This document shows, piece by piece, positions 58,032 to 64,000 of a stretch of DNA of 64,000 nt. A program made the position numbers and the translations under genes. The notes beneath the pieces were generated by a model that was not told where the DNA came from, ran no database searches, and was given only the letters and a program-made list of their open reading frames with translations. The DNA comes from Pseudomonadales bacterium (lineage in GTDB: Bacteria > Pseudomonadota > Gammaproteobacteria > Pseudomonadales > Azotimanducaceae). The DNA is taken from contig JANQPF010000005.1 in assembly GCA_028285415.1 (NCBI GenBank), positions 186,001-250,000 of the forward strand, given 5' to 3'. The first letter of the stretch is position 1. Every line of letters begins with the position of its first letter.

Positions 58032-58054
58032 ACCGTTCTCCTTAACCTAACGGT
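58032..58054 (+). terminator. Probable terminator of the FHA-kinase operon
   Basis: ACCGTT, 11 bases, AACGGT followed by TTTTA: a short stem with a T-rich tail, directly after the last gene. The same stem sequence with a similar tail stands at 39937. Confidence 0.45.
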
Positions 58055-58320
58055 TTTACTTTGTGGTGAGCGATGCACGCCTATGTGACAGAATTGTTGC
58101 ACTCCACGGGCCGCATTGTGAGTAGACACTAACCTCCTCGACAAATCGTTTATACACAACGCCCGACAACCTCATCCCGGTCCGCCAATTGACTCGCAAA
58201 TCTCATCTATTGCGTGATATCGATTCTCTAACCCATTGATTTAGTTTATTAAATTGGTATTTTTCGACTAACGTTCAGACTATGTCGCAGGGGTTGCATG
58301 TCGCCGCTGTCCGTGGCAGG

Positions 58321-58347
58321 TCAAAGTTATCCTCAAAGTTATCCACA
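58321..58347 (+). promoter_or_regulatory. Two tandem DnaA-box-like sequences
   Basis: TCAAAGTTATCC is repeated exactly back to back (58321-58332 and 58333-58344). It creates TTATCCTCA (58327) and a perfect DnaA box TTATCCACA (58339-58347), about 70 bases upstream of the GTG at 58418. Binding by DnaA could regulate the gene downstream. Confidence 0.5.
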
Positions 58348-58417
58348 AGCGATCCCGTTGTTGTTGATGTATAGATGCTTTTAAATGCCGGTCGGCTGAA
58401 TTCAGGAGCGACGGACG

Positions 58418-59797
58418 GTGGCGAACGACGAAAAGGAAGTGCTCGAGCAGAAACTTGCGCAGTATCGGGAGAAAGGCGTCACCAAGGTCAAGCTCGGTCT
58501 CACCGACATCGACGGCGTGATCCGCGGCAAGTACGTGAATGTGGATAAGTTTGCGGGGCTGCTCGAAAAGCTCGGTGGATTCTGCGACTGCGTCTTCGGT
58601 TGGGACGTGGATGATCAGCTGTATGAGGCCGGCCAGTACACCGGCTGGCACACCGGTTTTCCGGATACGGGATACCGCCTCCTGGTCGATACCGAACGCT
58701 GGCTGCCCGACGAAAACTGCCCGTACTTCATCGGTGAGTTCGTGGAACTCGATGGTGGCGTGCATCCCCTGTGCCCGCGCACCCGCCTCGGCGTGGTGCT
58801 GGAGCGTTTTGCAGAGGCGGGGATGGCGGTCCGCAGCGGCTTCGAATACGAGTTCTTTGTCTTCTCGGAAACCGCTCACAGCGTGCGTGACAAAGGCTAC
58901 AGGGACCTGCGCCCGGTAACGCCGGGCAATTTCGGCTATTCGGTGCTGCGCAATTCCGTGGCCTCGGATCTCTTCGGCGGTTTGATGGACTATGCGCGCG
59001 CCCTCGACTGCGATCTCGAAGGCCTGCACTGTGAGACCGGTCCCGGGGTATGGGAGGCGGCACTCAAGTCCAAAGTGGGTCTGGAGGCGGCGGATCGCGC
59101 GAATCTGTTCAAAACCTTCTCGAAGGTATACCTGCAGAAGCAGGATCTGATTGGCACCTTCATGGCCAAATGGTCGATGGACTATCCCGGTCAGAGCGGA
59201 CACTTTCACTTCAGCATCGCAGATGCAGACAATCACAACCGCTTCTACGACGAGCGTGGCGACAGCACCATGTCGGACCGCCAGCGCCATGCCGTAGGCG
59301 GCCTGCAGCGTTATCTGCCGGAGCTCCTGGCGATGCTGGCGCCCACCATCAACAGCTACACGCGCCTGGTCAAAGGTGCCTGGGCGCCAACGGCGGCAAC
59401 CTGGGGCGTGGAAAACCGTACCGCCGGTGTCCGCGTCATTCCCGGCAGTCCGACGAGCCAGCGGATCGAGTGCCGCGTCGGCGGTGCGGATGGTAACCCT
59501 TACCTCGTGGCGGCAGCCGTGCTCGCTGCTGCCTGGAAAGGTATGGAAGACGGCCTCGAGCCGACCGCGCCGGTCAGCGGCAACGCTTACGACATTCAGG
59601 ACAGCCTGCCGCCGGAGCAGCAGTTTCCCACGAACCTGCGCGCCGCGGCCGCTCGCATGGCTGCATCGGAACTCGCCGTGGAGGCGTTCGGTCAGCCGTT
59701 CGTTGAGCACTTCGTCATGACACGGGAGTGGGAGTGCGCGGAGTACGAACGGAATCTCAACAGCTGGCAACTCGAACGTTACTTCGAGATCATCTGA
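58418..59797 (+). CDS. Glutamine-synthetase family (PuuA-like gamma-glutamyl ligase)
   Basis: 459 residues from a GTG with AGGAGCGACG upstream. GS fold: KVKLGLTDIDGVIRGKYV (N-terminal beta-grasp), FEYEFFVF (Glu metal sites), HCETGPGVWEAAL, GQSGHFHFS (His), and RVIPGSPTSQRIECRVGGADGNPYL (ATP/Arg). This sequence pattern is that of GlnA3/GlnA4/PuuA-type enzymes that add glutamate to amines, not primary GlnA (no adenylylation Tyr motif seen). Next gene is a class I amidotransferase, as in gamma-glutamylated amine pathways. Confidence 0.85.
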   Translation: MANDEKEVLEQKLAQYREKGVTKVKLGLTDIDGVIRGKYVNVDKFAGLLEKLGGFCDCVFGWDVDDQLYEAGQYTGWHTGFPDTGYRLLVDTERWLPDENCPYFIGEFVELDGGVHPLCPRTRLGVVLERFAEAGMAVRSGFEYEFFVFSETAHSVRDKGYRDLRPVTPGNFGYSVLRNSVASDLFGGLMDYARALDCDLEGLHCETGPGVWEAALKSKVGLEAADRANLFKTFSKVYLQKQDLIGTFMAKWSMDYPGQSGHFHFSIADADNHNRFYDERGDSTMSDRQRHAVGGLQRYLPELLAMLAPTINSYTRLVKGAWAPTAATWGVENRTAGVRVIPGSPTSQRIECRVGGADGNPYLVAAAVLAAAWKGMEDGLEPTAPVSGNAYDIQDSLPPEQQFPTNLRAAAARMAASELAVEAFGQPFVEHFVMTREWECAEYERNLNSWQLERYFEII

Positions 59798-59800
59798 TCC

Positions 59801-60511
59801 ATGAGCCTGCATATCGGCATTCTGCAGACCGACTCCGTGCTGCCCGAGTTCCGGGAGGAACATGGCGACTACCCGCTCATGTTCGAAAACCTGTTCGCGG
59901 CGGTTGATGAAGGGCTCGAGTTTACGACCTATGACGTGCAATCCGCGCTGCCGAAGGATACGGAATGTGACGCCTACGTGATCACCGGCAGTCGCCTCAG
60001 CGTCTACGACAACCTGCCGTGGATTGCGGCGCTGGCGGACTTTGTCCGGGCAGCGATGGCCGCCGACAGAAAGATCATCGGCATCTGTTTCGGTCATCAG
60101 CTCATGGCCCACTTCTTCGGCGGCAGCGTCAGCGCTCACGATGACGGCTGGGCCGTGGGGGTGCACACCAGCGAGGTCGTGACGCGTCAGCCCTGGATGC
60201 CGGACAGCGAAGCGTCATTTGCACTCCTGTCGAGTCACATGGACCAGGTGCAGGAACTGCCGAAGTCCGCGGAGGTCTACCTCAGCAACAGCTTCTGTCC
60301 CATTGCCGGATTCACCATGGGCAATCAGGTCATTACCGTGCAGAGCCATCCGGAATTTTCCGCGCCTTACGCGCGCGCGCTGCTCGAACGCCGGCGCGAG
60401 CTGCTTGGTGAATCCGTCTACCGGCGGGGCGTCGATAGTCTCGCTGAGGAAACCTCGGAAGATGCCATGGCCAGATGGCTGCTGGCATTTGCGGCAGCAG
60501 ACCGTGGCTGA
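59801..60511 (+). CDS. Class I glutamine amidotransferase
   Basis: 236 residues, GATase1: ICFGHQLMAHFFGG with the nucleophile Cys, and VQSHPEFS with His and Glu of the triad; ITGSRLSVYDNLPWI at the front. Stand-alone GMP-synthase-like amidotransferases next to GS-like enzymes often hydrolyse gamma-glutamyl-amines (PuuD type). Three bases after the ligase stop, so one transcript. Overlaps the next gene by eight bases. Confidence 0.85.
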   Translation: MSLHIGILQTDSVLPEFREEHGDYPLMFENLFAAVDEGLEFTTYDVQSALPKDTECDAYVITGSRLSVYDNLPWIAALADFVRAAMAADRKIIGICFGHQLMAHFFGGSVSAHDDGWAVGVHTSEVVTRQPWMPDSEASFALLSSHMDQVQELPKSAEVYLSNSFCPIAGFTMGNQVITVQSHPEFSAPYARALLERRRELLGESVYRRGVDSLAEETSEDAMARWLLAFAAADRG

Positions 60512-60953
60512 CGAACCCCGTCGCTATGGCGAGTTCCGTCGTCGCGCGGAATCGATGGTCGAATCGCCGGGGCGGCTGCAGAGCCTGACGCGTCAGGCGG
60601 CCGGCAAGCTCACATCCGCGGGCGGCGGGAAGTTTCGTGAAATGCGCGATCAGCTGACGCTCGGCATTGCGCTCATCAAGGCCTGGCTCGCGGGTGACTA
60701 CAGGGACGTCTCCAGGTCGACCATCGTTGCCGTGGCGGCGGCGCTGCTCTATTTTGTCGTGCCGCTGGACGTGGTGCCGGACTTTCTGTTCGGCTGGGGT
60801 TTCCTGGACGATGCGGCGGTGCTCGGCTATGTGTTCTCCCAGCTGCAGAGTGAGATTGAAGCCTTCAGGGCTTTCCAGGAGCGCGGCACGCTGGGGCAGG
60901 ATGAGGACAAAGAGAGCGAAGCGCGCGAAGAAGACGGAGGTAATATCTGGTGA
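60504..60953 (+). CDS. YkvA/DUF1232 membrane protein
   Basis: 149 residues from the GTG at 60504-60506: charged N-terminus, then IVAVAAALLYFVVPLDVVPDFLFGWGFLDDAAVLGYVFSQLQSEI, the DUF1232 signature (PxDxxPDxxxxxGxxDD). Ends in an acidic tail. Function unknown; common in bacterial membranes. Overlaps the amidotransferase by eight bases. Confidence 0.85.
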   Translation: MADEPRRYGEFRRRAESMVESPGRLQSLTRQAAGKLTSAGGGKFREMRDQLTLGIALIKAWLAGDYRDVSRSTIVAVAAALLYFVVPLDVVPDFLFGWGFLDDAAVLGYVFSQLQSEIEAFRAFQERGTLGQDEDKESEAREEDGGNIW

Positions 60954-60963
60954 GGGACATTTC

Positions 60964-61821
60964 GTGAGACAGTTCGTCAAGAGAACCTGTCGTACGCTGC
61001 TGTTACTGGTTCTGGTGGCGGCAACGTCCGGCTGCAGCATCAAGCTCGCCTACAACAATCTGGACCGCTTCATCCGCTGGGGCGTCAGCGACTATGTCGA
61101 GCTCGATCGCGCTCAGAAAGACTATCTGCAGACTGAGATCCGCAAAGTGCTCTACTGGCATCGCACCACCCAGCTGCCCCTCTACAGTGACTACATGATG
61201 GGGTTGGCGGATCAGCTGAGCGATGGCGTCAGCGCGGCGCAGATCGAGGGGATTTTCGAGCAGTTTTTCGTCTGGGGTGATGCCATCGAAGACAAATCGC
61301 TCCCCATTGCCGTGCACATTCTCGCGAGCCTTTCCGAGGAGCAGGTGGCGGGGCTGCCTGAGAAGCTCGAGGCGAGCAACGTCGAAATTGAGGAAGCTGA
61401 AGTCGGCAAGCCGCTGGAGAAGGTGCAAGCTGAGTGGGCCAAAGAGTTCGAGGATACGCTGGAACGGTTTACCGGGCGTCTCGACGTCCGTCAGCGCAAC
61501 TACATAGGCCGCCGCGCGCAGGCCTACGAGCCCGAGCGGGAACTCTGGGCGGCGTACCGGCGGCGCTGGCAGGCGGACTTCGTGGCGTTGCTCGAAGAGC
61601 GTCAGGCGCCGGACTTTGGTGAGCGCTTCGCGGCCCTGTCCAAAGCCCGGGAGGATTACTACGGACCCGAATACACCCGCGTGAGCGAAGCGAACATTGC
61701 GCTTGGCCGCGACGTGGCCGCCTACGTTCTGTCGAATCTGTCCGAGAAACAGGCTGAGCGTTTTCGCGACGCGCTCGTTGAGCTGGGTGAGGACTTTGCG
61801 GAGCTGGCCGCACAGGCTTGA
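60964..61821 (+). CDS. DUF6279-type lipoprotein
   Basis: 285 residues from the GTG at 60964: lipobox ATSGCS (Cys about 22), then a long helical protein (IKLAYNNLDRFIRWGVSDYVELDRAQKDYL) with heptad-like charged repeats. As I recall, DUF6279 lipoproteins have exactly the IKLAYNNLDR motif after the lipid Cys. Envelope protein of unknown function, last of the four-gene unit. Convergent with the next gene. Confidence 0.8.
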   Translation: MRQFVKRTCRTLLLLVLVAATSGCSIKLAYNNLDRFIRWGVSDYVELDRAQKDYLQTEIRKVLYWHRTTQLPLYSDYMMGLADQLSDGVSAAQIEGIFEQFFVWGDAIEDKSLPIAVHILASLSEEQVAGLPEKLEASNVEIEEAEVGKPLEKVQAEWAKEFEDTLERFTGRLDVRQRNYIGRRAQAYEPERELWAAYRRRWQADFVALLEERQAPDFGERFAALSKAREDYYGPEYTRVSEANIALGRDVAAYVLSNLSEKQAERFRDALVELGEDFAELAAQA

Positions 61822-61833
61822 GCCCGGTAGCCG

Positions 61834-62202
61834 CTACTCGGGGATGTCCTGCCAGAAGCGGACCACGTAGTTGTTCTCGATTTCGAAGTGATACACCGTG
61901 CGTGACTGATCCTCGAGCTCAACGGCAAAGAGCGGCAGCGCACGCACGCGCGTCGTGGATCGGGAGACGTTCTGATACTGCCAGACCGCAATCGCGTCGC
62001 TGGGGCGACGAACCGCGGACGGCTGCCCGAATTGGGCCACCAGCCAGTCCGTGGTGGTCTCACCCGGCGTAATCTGCTGCAGCGCACTCAGGTCGGGAAT
62101 GTCGGCGTCCACGCGATCGCGTTCGGAGTGGTAGCTGACGCATCCGCCGAGGGCAAGGCAGCTCGTGATCAGTGCAGTGCGCATCCATGCGACTGTCGGC
62201 AT
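61834..62202 (-). CDS. Small BamE/SmpA-like lipoprotein
   Basis: 122 residues from the ATG at 62200-62202 with lipobox LALGGC. The mature part has LSALQQITPGETTTDWLVAQFGQPSAVRRPSDAIAVWQYQ, the start-of-domain pattern of the BamE/SmpA fold (GxTxxxVxxxFGxP ... WxY). Not the true BamE by length and sequence; a paralogue. Function unknown. Confidence 0.7.
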   Translation of the reverse strand: MPTVAWMRTALITSCLALGGCVSYHSERDRVDADIPDLSALQQITPGETTTDWLVAQFGQPSAVRRPSDAIAVWQYQNVSRSTTRVRALPLFAVELEDQSRTVYHFEIENNYVVRFWQDIPE

Positions 62203-62224
62203 GTCGTTTCTCCGCTGGACCGCC

Positions 62225-62449
62225 TCAGTCGGTGTAGACGGAACGGTCGTCCAAAAACAACCATGCAACGAGGTAGGCGGCAATCACGATCTTCGGGTAA
62301 AAAAGCCCGGCAACCACAACGCCCACTCGAACGAACGCCGGATCCAGCCGCCAGGCGTTGGCAAGCCCGGCACAGACGCCAAACACCCAGCCGTTTTCTT
62401 TGTCCAGCTGGATGCGACGTTTCAGGCGGTCGCGAAAGTCGTTCGACAT
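62225..62449 (-). CDS. PspC-domain protein
   Basis: 74 residues, one PspC domain: GWVFGVCAGLANAWRLDPAFVRVGVVVAGLFYPK is the signature, with one or two membrane segments. PspC senses membrane stress and binds PspB/PspA in enterobacteria. No pspA or pspB gene is beside it. Starts with ATG. Confidence 0.85.
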   Translation of the reverse strand: MSNDFRDRLKRRIQLDKENGWVFGVCAGLANAWRLDPAFVRVGVVVAGLFYPKIVIAAYLVAWLFLDDRSVYTD

Positions 62450-62498
62450 GGTCGGCTCCTCGTTAGTATCGGCAGGTCAGCGGCGGGCTTGAGTCGGG

Positions 62499-62789
62499 TT
62501 ATCCGCCGAGGTTAGCCGTGAGCTTGTCCAGCCATGGATAGTGTGCGGCCAGGCTCGACTCGAGCAGCGGTGATGCGCTCTGCGCCTGAGGCAGGCTCGC
62601 TTCCGCCCAGAGACCGAATGCGAGGAACACCACCACCAGAAGCGCAATCGCAAGCCAGGTTGCGCGGGGGTGGGAGATGCGTGACATGCGGATGTTCATT
62701 GCAGGCATGTGCTCGGCGTTCATCGGTTGGTCCTCGTTGTGCTGCGCTTTGGTGTCAGGTTGTGGCGCGCTGTGTTCTCGTGTGTTCAT
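62499..62789 (-). CDS. Single-helix membrane protein, psp-like neighbour
   Basis: 96 residues from the ATG at 62787-62789: charged N-terminus, one hydrophobic segment (ATWLAIALLVVVFLAFGLW), then an Ala/Leu-rich tail. ATGs nearer the helix (about 62723) are alternative starts. Position upstream of pspC suggests a membrane-stress partner, as pspB, but the sequence is not PspB. Conservation unknown. Confidence 0.45.
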   Translation of the reverse strand: MNTREHSAPQPDTKAQHNEDQPMNAEHMPAMNIRMSRISHPRATWLAIALLVVVFLAFGLWAEASLPQAQSASPLLESSLAAHYPWLDKLTANLGG

Positions 62790-63039
62790 CTTGCTCTTCG
62801 CTGGCACCCGCTTCGGATGCCTCTATGTACGTTGTGCAATTCAATAGTCGTGCCAACTGCGTATATGGTTCTCTTTCCCGGCAGAATGGGGCTTTGCGCG
62901 GTGGGAGGCGGACCGTCGCGACGGACTGAGTGGTCAAATGCACCACATTGTGGCGGGCATGAGTCCTGCTGAGTGACCCATTGAACGGCTGGCCGCAGCC
63001 TGTGTAGCATGGGCGACTCTACTCTGGGGGAGTGATGAG

Positions 63040-64000
63040 ATGGCGTTTCACTTTGCAACGGCCTGGGAACAGGTTGCGGATCAATTTCCACAGCGCATCG
63101 CGGCGATTGGCGACAAAGGTGAGCTCAGGTGGGCAGACTATGAAGACCGCGCGGCGCGAGTTGCCGCGCTCCTGGGTGCGCACGGCATCGGGGCAGACAG
63201 CAAAGCGGGGCTGTACCTGCACAACTCGAATGAGTATCTCGAGGCGCAGTTCGGAATCTTCAAGGTTGGCGGTTGCCCGATCAACGTGAACTACCGTTAC
63301 ACGGCGGATGAACTCGTCTATCTCCTCGACAATGCTGACGCTGAGGCCGTTTTCTTCCAGGCCTGCTACGCCATGCGTATCTGGGAGATCAAAGACAAGC
63401 TGCCCAAGGTCAAGCTCTTCGTACAGATCGACGACGGCACCGAGGCTTTGATGGACTTTGCCGTCGATTACGAACGCTCCATCCGCGACCACGCGCCCGC
63501 GCCGCGTGTAGCTCGCGATCCCGAAGGCGTTTACATGCTCTACACCGGCGGCACGACGGGTATGCCCAAAGGCGTGATGTACCCGGTGGGGATGTTTGCC
63601 TACTACTTCATCGGCATGGGAGCGGCCGGCCGCGAACTCACGCCGCCTGAGACGATGGCCGAATATGCCGACTTTCTTGCCGCCATCGAGGATCCGCCCG
63701 TAACGCTGGTGGGCTGCCCGCTGATGCACGGCACGGGCTGCTGGCTGGGCGCCATGCTGCCGATGCTGCTCGGCGGGACCGTGGTCACCACGTCACATCT
63801 TGGCCTCGATCCGGATCAGCTCTGGCGGCTGGCCGGTCAGCATCGCGTGACCGACATTGTCATCGTCGGTGATACCTTCGCCAAGCCGATGCTGGCGGCA
63901 CTCGACGCAGCAGAAAAGCGCGGCAGCCCCTATGACTTGAGCTCGGTCAAACAGATGATGTCGAGTGGTGTGATGTGGAGCGCGGAAACCAAACAGGGGC
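63040..64000 (+). CDS. Acyl-CoA synthetase, partial (runs off the right edge)
   Basis: From the ATG at 63040, with GGGGGAG upstream: MAFHFATAWEQVADQFPQRIA..., AMP-binding fold with YTGGTTGMPKGVMYP (motif I, ATP/AMP binding) at about residue 168 and VGDTFAKPM near the end of the window. FadD-like enzymes activate fatty or steroid acids to CoA esters. Fits the acyl-CoA dehydrogenase/P450 genes in this region. C-terminus missing. Confidence 0.9.
   Translation, partial: MAFHFATAWEQVADQFPQRIAAIGDKGELRWADYEDRAARVAALLGAHGIGADSKAGLYLHNSNEYLEAQFGIFKVGGCPINVNYRYTADELVYLLDNADAEAVFFQACYAMRIWEIKDKLPKVKLFVQIDDGTEALMDFAVDYERSIRDHAPAPRVARDPEGVYMLYTGGTTGMPKGVMYPVGMFAYYFIGMGAAGRELTPPETMAEYADFLAAIEDPPVTLVGCPLMHGTGCWLGAMLPMLLGGTVVTTSHLGLDPDQLWRLAGQHRVTDIVIVGDTFAKPMLAALDAAEKRGSPYDLSSVKQMMSSGVMWSAETKQG

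Larger units (their letters stand above)
58024..58417. promoter_or_regulatory. 394-base AT-rich intergenic region
   Basis: No gene. Holds a hairpin after the operon, an AT-rich stretch (TTAGTTTATTAAATTGG) and two DnaA-box-like sequences near the right end. Must contain the promoter of the glutamine-synthetase-like gene. A single leftward frame crossing it is a shadow. Confidence 0.6.

Noticed and set aside
58280-60166. Minus-strand open frame of 628 codons opposite the glutamine-synthetase-like gene
   Set aside because: Same reason: the plus-strand ligase and amidotransferase carry full catalytic motifs.

Overview
The window looks like one chromosome segment of a Gram-negative gammaproteobacterium in two halves. 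Signs of this are lipoprotein and LPS-export type genes, BamC, BepA, and a nadA / M48 protease / tusA / permease ... dapA / bamC / MBL order that I recall from Pseudomonas (there PA1004-PA1012; recalled, not searched). No rRNA, tRNA, CRISPR or transposase gene was seen.

Left half (1 to about 36.44 kb): a long array of integron gene cassettes. Almost all genes lie on the minus strand, are short, and are separated by attC recombination sites with outer boxes GCCTAAC and GTTAGGC. In the complete sites the extra unpaired base of the L boxes is in the right-hand arm, so the sites and the genes point the same way (leftward). The attI/integrase end should therefore be at the right, near 36.3 kb. There the array abuts ordinary chromosomal genes with only a decayed site between, and no integrase gene is present in the window. 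The array is thus an integrase-less cluster (CALIN) or a piece cut off from its integrase. Complete sites are dense from 22.9 to 35.9 kb and become short, half or unrecognisable towards the left edge. Cassettes encode five GNAT acetyltransferases, two VOC proteins, four hydrolase-type enzymes, a PhyH-type dioxygenase, two tRNA-binding OB-fold proteins, a TIMP-like secreted protein, an LptA-like protein, a phosphatase-like protein, many small membrane or secreted proteins of unknown function, and one unusually large (1168 aa) exported TPR protein. Several cassette genes are broken by a single stop or frameshift. Three genes (CsaA-like and two GNATs) face the other way. In at least nine cassettes the attC end supplies the stop codon.

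Right half (36.5-64 kb): visibly more GC-rich core chromosome. 36.5-40.7 kb holds a leftward acyl-CoA dehydrogenase pair and two SDR enzymes (lipid or steroid side-chain beta-oxidation type). 41-50.6 kb holds an ATP-grasp protein, nadA, bepA, tusA, a PerM-like permease, dapA, bamC, an MBL hydrolase and a thioredoxin-fold TPR chaperone, followed by a cytochrome P450. 52.2-58.0 kb is a tightly overlapping five-gene operon: FHA protein, PP2C phosphatase, Ser/Thr kinase with a C-terminal sulfatase-modifying-factor domain, a TpsB/Omp85-like outer-membrane protein with an extra N-terminal membrane anchor, and a small exported protein. It looks like phospho-signalling linked to an envelope transporter and is the best candidate here for an undescribed system. 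58.4-61.8 kb holds a glutamine-synthetase-like enzyme, a class I amidotransferase, a DUF1232 protein and a lipoprotein. After three small leftward envelope genes the window ends inside an acyl-CoA synthetase gene.
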